Source: Streptomyces viridiviolaceus (GTDB lineage: Bacteria; Actinomycetota; Actinomycetes; Streptomycetales; Streptomycetaceae). From it: 64,000 nucleotides of DNA. The DNA lies in NCBI RefSeq assembly GCF_014650995.1, contig NZ_BMWA01000012.1, forward strand, positions 203,588 through 267,587. Direction: 5' to 3'. Each line of letters begins with the position of its first letter. Position 1 is the first letter of the stretch. This document shows, one piece after another, positions 23,965-33,102 of this stretch. The notes beneath the pieces were generated by a model. That model was not told the DNA's origin, did no database searches, and was given only the letters and a program-made list of their open reading frames with translations. The position numbers and the translations under genes are program-made.

Positions 23965-24801
23965 TTAGCGCTTCTTGTTCGTCTTGCGGCGGCGGACGAT
24001 GTACTTGTTCGACGCCTTCTTGGGCGAACGAGTACGGCCTTCCTTCTTGCCCCACGGGGACACGGGGTGACGGCCACCGGAGGTCCGGCCCTCACCACCA
24101 CCGTGCGGGTGGTCCACCGGGTTCATGACCACACCACGCACGGTCGGGCGAACGCCCAGCCACCGCTTGCGGCCGGCCTTGCCCCAGTTGATGTTGCTCT
24201 GCTCGGCGTTGCCGACCTCGCCGACGGTGGCGCGGCAGCGCACGTCGACCAGGCGGATCTCACCGGACGGCATGCGGAGGTGGGCGTAGGCGCCCTCCTT
24301 CGCGAGCAGCTGCACGGAGGCACCGGCGGAGCGGGCGAACTTGGCACCGCCACCGGGACGGAGTTCGATCGCGTGGATCGTGGTACCGACCGGGATGTTG
24401 CGGAGGGCCAGGTTGTTGCCCGGCTTGATGTCGGCCCCGGGACCGTTCTCGACGCGGTCACCCTGCTGCAGGTTGCGCGGGGCGAGGATGTAGCGCTTCT
24501 CGCCGTCGGCGTAGTGCAGCAGCGCGATGCGCGCGGTGCGGTTGGGGTCGTACTCGATGTGCGCGACCTTCGCCGGCACGCCGTCCTTGTCGTGACGACG
24601 GAAGTCGATCACGCGGTAGGCGCGCTTGTGTCCGCCACCCTGGTGGCGAACGGTCACACGACCGGCGTTGTTACGGCCGCCCTTGCTGTGCAGCGGGCGA
24701 ACCAGCGACTTCTCCGGCGTGGACCGCGTGACCTCGACGAAGTCGGCGACGCTGGCGCCACGACGGCCAGGAGTCGTCGGCTTGTACTTGCGGATACCCA
24801 T
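23965..24801 (-). CDS. rplB: 50S ribosomal protein L2
   Basis: L2 is needed for peptidyl-transferase centre assembly. The 278-residue product has the strictly conserved GVVMNPVDHPHGGGEGR motif with its essential His, and begins MGIRKYKPTTPGRRGASVAD. A 40-bp gap with an inverted repeat (TCCGATATCGGA) separates it from rplW. Confidence 0.98.
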   Translation of the reverse strand: MGIRKYKPTTPGRRGASVADFVEVTRSTPEKSLVRPLHSKGGRNNAGRVTVRHQGGGHKRAYRVIDFRRHDKDGVPAKVAHIEYDPNRTARIALLHYADGEKRYILAPRNLQQGDRVENGPGADIKPGNNLALRNIPVGTTIHAIELRPGGGAKFARSAGASVQLLAKEGAYAHLRMPSGEIRLVDVRCRATVGEVGNAEQSNINWGKAGRKRWLGVRPTVRGVVMNPVDHPHGGGEGRTSGGRHPVSPWGKKEGRTRSPKKASNKYIVRRRKTNKKR

Positions 24802-24841
24802 TTCTCAGTCCTCGTCCGATATCGGACGATCCGGACCTCCG

Positions 24842-25261
24842 TCAGGAGGTCGGACCGCCGAAGATGTCGATACGGTCGCCCTCGGCGAGGGTCACGATCG
24901 CGCGCTTGGTGGCGGAACGCTGGCCGAAGCCGGTGCGGGTCCGCTTGCGCTTGCCCTGGCGGTTGATCGTGTTGACCCCGGTGACCTTGACCGAGAAGAC
25001 CGACTGCACGGCCTCCTTGATCTGGGTCTTGTTGGCACGCGGGTCGACGATGAACGTGTACTTGTTCTCGTCGAGGAGCGCGTAGCTCTTCTCGGACACG
25101 ACCGGCTTCAGCAGCACGTCACGGGGGTCCGTGTACGCCTTGCTGGCCGGGGTGACGACGGTGTTCTTGCCCTCGGCGGCGTGACGGCGCGCCTTGGCGA
25201 CGCGCGCGGCCTTGGCGGCCTTCGCTGCCTTGGAGGCGATGCTCGGGTGACGCGTAGCCAT
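24842..25261 (-). CDS. rplW: 50S ribosomal protein L23
   Basis: L23 sits at the tunnel exit and is the docking site for trigger factor and SRP. The 139-residue product has an Ala/Lys-rich N-terminal extension of about 40 residues before the core (DVLLKPVVSEKSYALLDENK). The ATG at 25259-25261 overlaps the rplD TGA. Confidence 0.97.
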   Translation of the reverse strand: MATRHPSIASKAAKAAKAARVAKARRHAAEGKNTVVTPASKAYTDPRDVLLKPVVSEKSYALLDENKYTFIVDPRANKTQIKEAVQSVFSVKVTGVNTINRQGKRKRTRTGFGQRSATKRAIVTLAEGDRIDIFGGPTS

Positions 25262-25917
25262 CAGGCCTCGCTCCCTTCGGTGTCGTTGGCCTTCGGGCCG
25301 GACACGAAGGACTCGAAGGCGGCCTTGGTGAAGACCACGTCGTCGGAGACGAGAACGTCGTACGTGTTCAGCTGGCCCGGCTCCAGGATGTGGACCTGGG
25401 GCAGGTTGCGGGCGGACAGCCACGCGGCCTCGTCGGCGCGGTCGACGACCAGGAGCAGGTTCTTGCGCTCCGAGATCTTGCCGAACAGCGTCTTGGCGGC
25501 CTTGGTGGAGGGGGTCTCGCCCTCGATCACGCCGGAGACGACGTGGATGCGGTTGTGGCGGGCCCGGTCGGTGAGGGCGTGGCGCAGGGCCGCGGCCTTC
25601 ATCTTCTTCGGGGTCCGCTGCGAGTAGTCGCGCGGCACGGGACCGTGCACGACGCCACCGCCGGCGAACTGCGGCGCACGGGTCGAACCCTGGCGCGCGC
25701 GGCCGGTGCCCTTCTGGCGGTACGGCTTCTTGCCGCCACCACGGACTTCACCGCGGGTCTTGGTCTTGTGCGTGCCCTGGCGGGCAGCGGCCAGCTGCGC
25801 GACGACGACCTGGTGGATCAGCGGGATGCTGACCTTCTCAACGCCGAAGATCTCCGCGGGGAGCTCGACGGTACCGGCCTTGTCGCCCGCCGGCGAAAGG
25901 ATGTCAACAGTGCTCAT
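25261..25917 (-). CDS. rplD: 50S ribosomal protein L4
   Basis: L4 has a globular domain and a long loop into the exit tunnel; in E. coli it autoregulates the S10 operon. The 218-residue product has the loop sequence KKPYRQKGTGRARQGSTRAP and GPVPRDYSQRTPKKMK. It ends in an acidic tail (NDTEGSEA). Confidence 0.98.
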   Translation of the reverse strand: MSTVDILSPAGDKAGTVELPAEIFGVEKVSIPLIHQVVVAQLAAARQGTHKTKTRGEVRGGGKKPYRQKGTGRARQGSTRAPQFAGGGVVHGPVPRDYSQRTPKKMKAAALRHALTDRARHNRIHVVSGVIEGETPSTKAAKTLFGKISERKNLLLVVDRADEAAWLSARNLPQVHILEPGQLNTYDVLVSDDVVFTKAAFESFVSGPKANDTEGSEA

Positions 25918-25925
25918 CGGTTACC

Positions 25926-26570
25926 TCAGGCCCCCTTGGCCGCGGTGCGGACCAGGACGAGGCCGCCGTTCGGACCGGGAACCGCGCCCTTGATGAGCAG
26001 CAGACCCTTCTCCGCGTCAACGGCGTGGACGGTCAGGTTCTGGGTGGTGACCCGCTCGTTGCCCATGCGACCCGCCATGCGCAGGCCCTTGAACACGCGG
26101 CCCGGGGTGGCGCAGCCACCGATGGAACCCGGCGAGCGGTGCTTGCGCTGGGTACCGTGCCCGGCGCCGAGGCCACCGAAGTTGTGGCGCTTCATGACAC
26201 CGGCGAAGCCCTTGCCCTTGCTCTTGCCGGTGACGTCGACCTTCACGCCGGCCTCGAACACCTCGGCGGTGACTTCCTGGCCGAGGGTGTACTCGCTGGC
26301 GTCCGACGTGCGGATCTCAACGAGGTGGCGACGGGGGGTGACGTCGGCCTTCGCGAAGTGGCCCTTGAGGGGCTTGTTCACCTTGCGCGGGTCGATCTCG
26401 CCGAAGGCGATCTGGACGGACTCGTAGCCGTCGACGTCGTTCGTACGGACCTGGGTGACGACGTTGGGCCCGGCCTTGACGACGGTGACCGGAACAACAC
26501 GGTTGTTCTCGTCCCACACCTGCGTCATACCGAGCTTCTCGCCCAGGATGCCCTTGATCTGCTTAGCCAT
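25926..26570 (-). CDS. rplC: 50S ribosomal protein L3
   Basis: The 214-residue L3 begins MAKQIKGILGEKLGMTQVWD and has the loop reaching the peptidyl-transferase centre (FGGLGAGHGTQRKHRSPGSI). It lies 18 bp after rpsJ. Confidence 0.98.
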   Translation of the reverse strand: MAKQIKGILGEKLGMTQVWDENNRVVPVTVVKAGPNVVTQVRTNDVDGYESVQIAFGEIDPRKVNKPLKGHFAKADVTPRRHLVEIRTSDASEYTLGQEVTAEVFEAGVKVDVTGKSKGKGFAGVMKRHNFGGLGAGHGTQRKHRSPGSIGGCATPGRVFKGLRMAGRMGNERVTTQNLTVHAVDAEKGLLLIKGAVPGPNGGLVLVRTAAKGA

Positions 26571-26588
26571 CTCTCAGATCACCGCGCC

Positions 26589-26897
26589 TCAGAGCTTGAT
26601 CTCGATGTCGACACCGGCCGGGAGGTCGAGTCGCATCAGAGAGTCAACGGTCTTGGGGGTCGGGTCGAGGATGTCGATCAGGCGCTTGTGCGTGCGCATC
26701 TCGAAGTGCTCGCGCGAGTCCTTGTACTTGTGCGGCGACTTGATGACGCAGTACACGTTCTTCTCAGTGGGCAGCGGCACCGGGCCCGCGACCGACGCAC
26801 CAGTGCGGGTCACCGTCTCGACGATCTTCTTCGCCGAGGAGTCGATGACCTCGTGGTCGTAGGCCTTGAGCCGGATGCGGATCTTCTGTCCCGCCAT
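26589..26897 (-). CDS. rpsJ: 30S ribosomal protein S10
   Basis: S10 is a 30S head protein and, with NusB, part of transcription antitermination complexes. The 102-residue product starts MAGQKIRIRLKAYDHEVIDS and includes MRTHKRLIDILDPTPKTVDS. It is the first gene of the S10 operon. In many bacteria tuf lies directly upstream, but here 12.4 kb of accessory DNA intervenes. Confidence 0.98.
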   Translation of the reverse strand: MAGQKIRIRLKAYDHEVIDSSAKKIVETVTRTGASVAGPVPLPTEKNVYCVIKSPHKYKDSREHFEMRTHKRLIDILDPTPKTVDSLMRLDLPAGVDIEIKL

Positions 26898-26958
26898 GGC
26901 TACTTCGTAGTCCTGTCTCTCGTAAACGCTCTGGAACCCGGCGTTCCGCCCTTCTCCT

Positions 26959-26983
26959 CCGACCCACGCGGTCGGGCGTGTCG
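26959..26983 (-). promoter_or_regulatory. Conserved leader hairpin of the S10 operon
   Basis: This 25-nt block differs at one base from 43692-43716 in the rpsL leader. On the minus strand it forms CCGACC-GCGTG-GGTCGG. It lies 61 nt upstream of the rpsJ start. Shared by two r-protein operon leaders, it is probably a regulatory or antitermination RNA element. Confidence 0.6.
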
Positions 26984-27223
26984 CACTCCCGCTGACACAG
27001 ATGTCCTTCTCCAGGACTTCCCTGCTGGGGGAGCGCGGGCCCTTCCGGAACCGCGGACCGGGGGCGAAAGACCCACCGGGTGCCTGGTCTGCACCCCGCT
27101 GACACTTCCCGGAAGATTCCCGTACGTCCGCCCCTGATCAGGGACGACGAGTACTGTGGGACTCGCTTCCGGTCCTCCCGGCGGGAGGCGCGCAGCATCG
27201 GCACTCGACCGAGCAACCCCGCT

Positions 27224-27254
27224 AGTCTGCCATACGGGGCATCGGGGACGCCAA
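27224..27254 (-). promoter_or_regulatory. Possible rpsJ operon promoter
   Basis: On the minus strand TTGGCG (27249-27254) and CAGACT (27224-27229) are spaced 19 bp. The match is moderate and the spacing long. It would give a leader of about 320 nt containing the 26959-26983 hairpin. The rest of 26898-27451 shows no gene that I can support. Confidence 0.35.
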
Positions 27255-27451
27255 TCGAGCGGAAGAGATTACCCCGGGGGTGACGGAGATCAAACCCGGG
27301 GACGCGTCCGGGCGTGCCCGCGGTCCCGGTCGGCCCCGCCGCCTCCCCCGTGGCTCCGTGCGGGGCGGGTTCCGTGACGATCGCGTGCCGCACCTGCCGG
27401 CGCGCCTCCTCCCACCGGGCACGGCGTGCGACGAGCCGCTCGTCGGTGCCG

Positions 27452-27900
27452 TCATGGTTCCGCTTCGCGTACCGGTGACCGCCTCGGCCTGCAGTTGGCG
27501 GGCGATATGCAGGCGATGTGCAGGCAAAGGATCGGAGTGCCCAGGCCACGCCCGGCCGCCTCGTCCACCATCCGCTGCGTGCCGACCCGCGCTGCGTCGA
27601 AGGCCAGACCTGCGCCCCCGGCGAGGACGTACCTGTTGGTGTCCCACTGCTCGGCGGCCTCCCAGAGCCGCTCGTTCGCTTGGGACAGCCTGGGGGGCAC
27701 GTCACCGAGATCGATCGCCTTGTGAGCCGCCTCTATGTCCTCCAGGCAAGCGGCCGGCACTGGCGCCGCGATCTCGTCCCGCTCGATGTCCAGGACGTGC
27801 TGGGCGAAGTCCAGTGCCAGATGCGCCGCTCACGTCTGGTCGACCTGATCGAGCAGGTAGCTCAGCAGCCTCGGAAAACGATCACTCCTGGCTTCCCCCT
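27452..27900 (-). pseudogene. Relic of an unrecognised gene with an internal stop
   Basis: On the minus strand a protein-like frame reads RFPRLLSYLLDQVDQT, then a TGA at 27830-27832. In the same frame it continues AAHLALDFAQHVLDIERDEI and onward to about WDTNRYVLAGGAGLAFDAARVGTQRMV. The sequence either side of the stop has the Leu/Asp/Glu-rich helical look of one protein. Beyond that the C-terminal end becomes low-complexity, and no start with a ribosome site fits. I do not recognise the family. It lies just downstream of two related genes that may form one small locus. Confidence 0.5.
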
Positions 27901-27939
27901 TGCATGCTGGTCACGTCACGGCCTCCGTCGCTCCGCATG

Positions 27940-28548
27940 TCAGAAGCCCCACGGATCGGGGTGAGGAGGGAGCGTGCCGTCCTCCGACCAGATCAAGCGG
28001 GCCTCCAGGTCCGGACCCAGGATGTCCCGGAGACGATCGACCGCCCACCCGTTCCAGTACACGGCTCCCGGGAACTCGGGGACGCGAAAGGCCGGCAGCC
28101 CGGCGGGCACTGCGTCAGGGCGGAAAACCGTCACCTGCATCTGCCCGGTGCCCTTCTTCGGCTTGGACGACCTGCGCAGGTCCACGCAGTCGACGACCTT
28201 CCCCACGAGGTACAGGAGATACCCAGGGGCTGCCGTCGGGTCGGCGTCTTCCGGGAAGACGGGGAGGTACCTTCCCGCCGCCGACAGTCCATCGGCCATG
28301 AGACCGGCGACACGACCGCTGAAGACCGGAGCGCCCGGGTACCCGCAGGGGAATTCGGACGCTCGCAGACGCGGATTTCCGACCCATTCGGCAGTGAAAG
28401 ACTCCGGCAGGTCCGCGGAGTCCCCGGTGCGCAGCCGGCGGATCAGCCTCCGGTGCGCGTACTCCTCCAGGGACAGGGTCCGGAAGTCCCCCAGGCTCGG
28501 CATCAAGCGGTAGACCGTGAAAGGCTCGCGGGAGCGGTCAGCCGTCAT
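27940..28548 (-). CDS. Hypothetical protein, intact member of a tandem paralogue pair
   Basis: The 202-residue soluble protein starts at ATG 28546-28548 (MTADRSREPFTVYRLMPS). Its C-terminal half contains VTVFRPDAVPAGLPAFRVPEF and WNGWAVDRLRDILG and ends DPWGF. No signal peptide or membrane segment is seen. A neighbouring upstream copy (28726-29328) has the same layout but is interrupted. The short length, the paired copies and the WNG-x-x-DxL helix are faintly like Imm11/DUF1629-type immunity proteins of contact-dependent toxins, but I cannot assign it. No toxin gene is visible nearby. Confidence 0.6.
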   Translation of the reverse strand: MTADRSREPFTVYRLMPSLGDFRTLSLEEYAHRRLIRRLRTGDSADLPESFTAEWVGNPRLRASEFPCGYPGAPVFSGRVAGLMADGLSAAGRYLPVFPEDADPTAAPGYLLYLVGKVVDCVDLRRSSKPKKGTGQMQVTVFRPDAVPAGLPAFRVPEFPGAVYWNGWAVDRLRDILGPDLEARLIWSEDGTLPPHPDPWGF

Positions 28549-28725
28549 CACGCCGTCCAGACCCCACCGGGCCCCGGCGTACCGGTGGCGAGCTCGTTGT
28601 CTCACTGCTTCTCGGACGCCCCTCGGCCCCGGTGCCGGTCGACGTGGGGGGGCGATGCCGTCGGGAGACGGCGCGAACCACGGGTTTTCGTTGCGGAGGA
28701 TCTCAGCGGGCGTTCGCGCATTCGG

Positions 28726-29328
28726 TCAGATGCCCCACGGATCGGGATCGGGCGTGGCCGCCGGATCCGAGGACCACAGGAGACGACCCGCGACGTCGTC
28801 GTCGAGGAGGTCCGTCAGATGGTCCAGCATCCAGCCGTTCCAGCAGACGGCAACGGGAAACTCGGGCACGCGGAACGCCGGCAGGTCGGCCGGATACGCC
28901 TCCGGGCGGAAGACCATCCTCTTCGTCTCCCCGGTGGCCTTCTTCGGCTACGACGACCGGCGTGTGTCCACGCAGTCGACAAGGGGCTCCACGACGTAGA
29001 GGAGGTAGTCGTCGGCCGCTGCCCCCTCGATCCGGACCGGCACCAGACGTCCCGCTTTCTCCAGCTGGTCGCCGAGCCGATCGGCGAGACGACGGCTGAA
29101 CATCGGCGCGCCCGGATAGTCGGAAGCGAATTCCGCCTTGCGGCCCTTGGGATCACCGGTCCACTCCGCGCCGAACGCAGTGGGCTGCTCGGCCCGCTCC
29201 CCCTGGAACTGCCAACGCTTGAGATCGATCAGAGAACCGTCCAGACGCAGCGTCCGGAGGTTCCCCTCACCTGTTGTGATGCGGTACGCGGCAAATGGAG
29301 GGGAGGAGATCACAACCGGGGCGCTCAC
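28726..29328 (-). pseudogene. Paralogue of the 27940-28548 gene interrupted by an amber codon
   Basis: The frame would encode 200 residues with a single in-frame TAG at 28948-28950. The N-terminal 126 residues start MSAPVVISSPPFAAYRITTG and end VDCVDTRRSS. After the stop the same frame continues PKKATGETKRMVFRPEAYPA and ends DPWGI. At the stop position the intact paralogue has Lys in RRSSKPKKGTG, so one AAG to TAG change explains the interruption. The downstream part has an ATG at 28915-28917 that might be read as a fragment. Unless the stop is suppressed the gene is dead. Confidence 0.8.
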
Positions 29329-29619
29329 CGCAGGGACTTCTCTGCAAAGGAAAGCAGGTCAGCAATCTCTATACGCTGAGGTTCACCACTGCCGGATCTC
29401 TCCTCCGGGGACAGGCAGCCTCGCTGCATCATCAGAAAGGGGCACGGCCCCCTGTCGAGGTTCGCTGGCGCCGACGACCAGAGCCATGCGTCTGGGACTC
29501 CCCCGAACGTGGTAACTCCCGGAGATTTCAACCCAATGTCGGCCGGATTCACACGAGCCTCCGTTAGGCGCCCCTGCACTTGTAATTCGGCCCCGGGAAA
29601 GGGTCGGCCGACCGGAACC
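29329..29619. other. Gene-free stretch
   Basis: I see no credible gene here. The base composition is noticeably lower in GC than in the flanking core genes, in keeping with acquired or decaying DNA. It presumably contains the promoter of the 28726-29328 locus. Confidence 0.4.
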
Positions 29620-30267
29620 TCACCCCGTGAACCGGAACGTCGACGTGATCGCGTCGAAGATGTCGAAGAAGGAGTCCGCGAGGTCCAGCACCTGGCTGCT
29701 GCCCGCCACCAGCGCGACCTTGCCCTCCTGCCCCGGGACCGGGATGTACGTCTGCATGAGCACGGCCCGGACCGTGCGGTTCAGGGCGTCGCCGGGGACC
29801 GGGATGTCCTCGATGCCGTGCGTGCGTGCCGCCGGGCCGACGCCGGGGATGTCGACGGTCGTCACCTTCCGCCAGGAGTCGCCCTCCTTCTTGGCCTCCT
29901 TGACGGCGAGTTGGCCCGCGATGGCGGCGGGGTCGGTCGGCAGCGGATCGCCCGAGCCGGTACGGCCGCCGACCAGCGAGACGGTCACCGAGCCGGTGAT
30001 CGGCGTGTCACCGCCGAAGCTCTCCGCCATGCAACCGCAGTACAGCGCCCCGGACTTCCACGCGTCGGCCGCCGCCTTGCGGAGGAAGGAGACGTACGCG
30101 TCCCGGGACTTCTCCAGCTCCGGATGCCGCCGCACCCGTTCGTCCACCATCCGCCGGATCGAGTCGTCCCGCGACTCCGGCCGCACGTCGAACTCCCACC
30201 ACGACTCCGGCACCTTGATCCGGAACCCGCCGCGCTCGACGGTCAGCGCCTCGGTGTAACGGGCCAT
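29620..30267 (-). CDS. Hypothetical soluble protein
   Basis: The 215-residue protein starts MARYTEALTVERGGFRIKVP. It continues with an alpha/beta pattern rich in VPESWWEFDVRPE and LYCGCMAESFGGDTPITGSV motifs. There is no signal peptide or membrane segment. The segment SSQVLDLADSFFDIFDAITS near the C-terminus looks like an amphipathic helix. It resembles small actinobacterial proteins of unknown role. It lies 104 bp downstream of the acyltransferase gene on the same strand. Confidence 0.65.
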   Translation of the reverse strand: MARYTEALTVERGGFRIKVPESWWEFDVRPESRDDSIRRMVDERVRRHPELEKSRDAYVSFLRKAAADAWKSGALYCGCMAESFGGDTPITGSVTVSLVGGRTGSGDPLPTDPAAIAGQLAVKEAKKEGDSWRKVTTVDIPGVGPAARTHGIEDIPVPGDALNRTVRAVLMQTYIPVPGQEGKVALVAGSSQVLDLADSFFDIFDAITSTFRFTG

Positions 30268-30371
30268 GACGTACCCGGCCTCCCCCGCTCGATCACTTGG
30301 ACCGACATCGTGCCATCGCGCGGTTCCGCGCGTCGCCCGGGGTTCGTCCGGACGGCGTCGGCCGAACGGCC

Positions 30372-31619
30372 CTAGCCGTTCCCCGCGTTCCGCAACCGCG
30401 CGAACGACGTGTCCAGCCCGCCCTTCAGCAGCCGCGACACCGGTCGCTCCACGCACCGGTGGACCAACCAGCTCAGCACCAGGAAGCCGGCGATGATCAC
30501 GGCGACCAGGAGACGGGCGTCCATCGTGTCGCGGAGGCGGTTGATCAGGGTCGTGCCCGCCACGTAGTGGATCAGGTAGAGGGGGTACGTCAGGGCGCCC
30601 GCCGTCACCAGCCACTTCCAGCGGATGCGGTCGGTGTAGCCGAGCGCGACGGCGACCATGAAGAGCAGGAAGGCGGTGAAGATCACCACGCTGCCGCGCC
30701 AGCCGGAGACGCGCTCGACCTCCTCGATCCTGTTCCCAAGCTCCAGCTGGCCCATCAGCCAGGCCATGGCGAGGATGCCCCACAGGAGCAGGTCCTGACC
30801 GAAGCGGTGCATGAGGTAGAGGGCGAGCCCGGCGATGAAGTACCAGGCCCCGTCCGGGTTGGCGACCAGCTCCAGCAGGTGGAGGTCGGAGACCGGGGCG
30901 AGCATCGCCGCCGCGCCCCACACGCAGCAGAAGACCACGACCCTGCGGTACGTCAGGCCCATCGCGACCACGACCAGGAAGAGCAGGTAGAAGCGCAGCT
31001 CGGACCAGAGGGTCCAGTAGACGCCGTCGACGTTCGGCACGGCCGAGCCCGACTGGAGCATGGTGAGGTTGAGGAGCACCTCGCGCAGGCGGAGGCGTTC
31101 CCACACTCCGGGTACGGCTATCAGGACGGCCGTGGTGAACGCGACCGCGAACCAGTACGCCGGGTAGAGCCGGATCACGCGGGAGACGAAGAACTGGCGT
31201 GGCGTCCGGCCCCAGCAGGACATGCAGATCACGAAGCCGCTGATCACGAAGAAGATCTCGACGCCGATCCAGCCGTAGGAGGCCAAGCGGAACACCGTCG
31301 GCATGATCTCCGACACCGGCCGGTCCCAGATCGCGTTGCCCGGCTGGTCGACCCGCCAGGTGCCGGCGTAGTGGTGCACGGCCACCATCAGGGCGGCGAC
31401 CAGGCGGATGCCGTCGATGACGTACAGCCGCCCGCCGCGCGAGCGCCGCCCGCCGGACGCGGCGGCGTGCTTGCCCTCCCCGACACGGCTCGGCATCCGC
31501 TGGGTGGGTACGGCCGACACCGTCGCCGCGAGCGGCGGAAGCGGTTGCTTCAACCGCCCCATGACCCGACCCGCGACCCGCTCGGGTGTCGACGTACCCC
31601 TGTCCGTTCCACGCACCAT
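30372..31619 (-). CDS. Membrane acyltransferase, family 3
   Basis: Acyltransferase_3 proteins transfer acyl groups to sugars, lipids or secondary metabolites at the membrane. The protein has about ten membrane segments after a basic N-terminal region of about 65 residues. The family signature is LYVIDGIRLVAALMVAVHHY, with the catalytic His-like position in segment 1, and YGWIGVEIFFVISGFVI in segment 2-3. The start is uncertain: ATG 31617-31619 (415 aa) is used, a TTG at 31631 is possible, and internal Met codons also exist. The acceptor is unknown. Confidence 0.82.
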   Translation of the reverse strand: MVRGTDRGTSTPERVAGRVMGRLKQPLPPLAATVSAVPTQRMPSRVGEGKHAAASGGRRSRGGRLYVIDGIRLVAALMVAVHHYAGTWRVDQPGNAIWDRPVSEIMPTVFRLASYGWIGVEIFFVISGFVICMSCWGRTPRQFFVSRVIRLYPAYWFAVAFTTAVLIAVPGVWERLRLREVLLNLTMLQSGSAVPNVDGVYWTLWSELRFYLLFLVVVAMGLTYRRVVVFCCVWGAAAMLAPVSDLHLLELVANPDGAWYFIAGLALYLMHRFGQDLLLWGILAMAWLMGQLELGNRIEEVERVSGWRGSVVIFTAFLLFMVAVALGYTDRIRWKWLVTAGALTYPLYLIHYVAGTTLINRLRDTMDARLLVAVIIAGFLVLSWLVHRCVERPVSRLLKGGLDTSFARLRNAGNG

Positions 31620-31743
31620 CCGACCAGACAAGAACAGCGTTCACGTCAGCGGTAGTGCTTTGAACAACCTGCCGCCTGCGCCCCGCGCAGTGTTCGCGGC
31701 CAGTTCTCCTCCGGTTCAGCTGACGGGCCGGAAGACGTCCGGC

Positions 31744-33102
31744 TCAGATCACGCCCTGCGCCAGCATCGCGTCGGCCACCCGCTCGAAGCCGGCGATGTT
31801 CGCCCCGGTCACGTAGTCGCCGGGGGCGCCGTAGCGCTCGGCGGTCTCGTGGCAGGTGGTGTGGATGTCGTTCATGATGTGCGACAGCTCCTCCTCCACC
31901 CGCGCCGCCGTCCACGACGTACGCGCGTGGTTCTGGGCCATCTCCAGGGCGCTGACCGCGACGCCGCCCGCGTTGGCCGCCTTGCCGGGGCCGAAGGCGA
32001 CCCCGGCGCGCTGGAGCAGGTGCACGGCCTCCGGCGTGGTCGGCATGTTCGCGCCCTCCGACACCGCCTTCACGCCGTTGCGGATCAGGGCGGCGGCGTC
32101 GTTCTCGTCCAGCTCGTTCTGCGTCGCCGACGGCAGCGCCACGTCGGCCGGGACCTCCCAGACCCGCCCGCCGGGCACGAACCGCGCGGACGCGCCCCGG
32201 CGCTCGGCGTACGTGCCGACCCGGCCGCGCTCGACCTCCTTGACCTGCCGCAGCAGCTCCAGGTCGATGCCCTTCTCGTCGACGACGTAGCCGGACGAGT
32301 CCGAGCAGGTCACGGCGTTCGCGCCGAGGGCGGCCAGCTTCTCGATGGTGTAGATCGCGACGTTCCCGGAGCCCGACACGACCGCCGTCTGGCCCTCCAG
32401 GTCCTCGCCGCGCTCGCGCAGCATCGCCGCCGTGAACAGCACGTTGCCGTACCCGGTGGCCTCCGGGCGGATCAGCGAGCCGCCCCAGCCCTGGCCCTTG
32501 CCGGTCAGCACGCCGGCCTCCCAGCGGTTGGTGATCCGCCGGTACTGGCCGAAGAGGTAGCCGATCTCGCGGCCTCCGACGCCGATGTCCCCGGCCGGGA
32601 CGTCCGTGTGCTCGCCGATGTGCCGGTACAGCTCCGTCATGAACGACTGGCAGAACCGCATGACCTCCGCGTCGCTCCGCCCGTGCGGGTCGAAGTCGCT
32701 GCCGCCCTTGCCGCCGCCGATGCCGAGCCCGGTCAGCGCGTTCTTGAAGATCTGCTCGAAGCCGAGGAACTTGATGATGCCGAGGTTCACCGACGGGTGG
32801 AAGCGCAGCCCGCCCTTGTACGGGCCCAGCGCGCTGTTGAACTCCACCCGGAAGCCACGGTTGACGTGGACCCGGCCCTGGTCGTCCTGCCACGGCACCC
32901 GGAAGATGACCTGCCGCTCCGGCTCGCACAGCCGCTCGATCAGCCCGGGCTCGGCGTACTCGGGGCGGGCCGCGACGACCGGCGCCAGCGTCTCCAGCAC
33001 CTCGTGGACGGCCTGGTGGAACTCGGGCTGGGCGGGGTTGCGGTGCTCGATCTCGGCGAGCAGGTGGGCGAGGGTGGTCTTCGTGTCGGATCGCGTCGTC
33101 AC
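31744..33102 (-). CDS. gdhA: NADP-specific glutamate dehydrogenase
   Basis: GdhA aminates 2-oxoglutarate to glutamate with NADPH, the main ammonium-assimilating route at high nitrogen. The 452-residue protein starts at GTG 33100-33102 after AAAGGGAC. It has KGGLRFHPSVN, the catalytic-Lys glycine loop GIGGGKGGSDFDP, VGGREIGYLFGQYR and the dinucleotide motif VSGSGNVAIYTIEK. Length is that of hexameric bacterial GDH. It lies at the same place as S. coelicolor gdhA, by my recollection of that map. Confidence 0.95.
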   Translation of the reverse strand: MTTRSDTKTTLAHLLAEIEHRNPAQPEFHQAVHEVLETLAPVVAARPEYAEPGLIERLCEPERQVIFRVPWQDDQGRVHVNRGFRVEFNSALGPYKGGLRFHPSVNLGIIKFLGFEQIFKNALTGLGIGGGKGGSDFDPHGRSDAEVMRFCQSFMTELYRHIGEHTDVPAGDIGVGGREIGYLFGQYRRITNRWEAGVLTGKGQGWGGSLIRPEATGYGNVLFTAAMLRERGEDLEGQTAVVSGSGNVAIYTIEKLAALGANAVTCSDSSGYVVDEKGIDLELLRQVKEVERGRVGTYAERRGASARFVPGGRVWEVPADVALPSATQNELDENDAAALIRNGVKAVSEGANMPTTPEAVHLLQRAGVAFGPGKAANAGGVAVSALEMAQNHARTSWTAARVEEELSHIMNDIHTTCHETAERYGAPGDYVTGANIAGFERVADAMLAQGVI

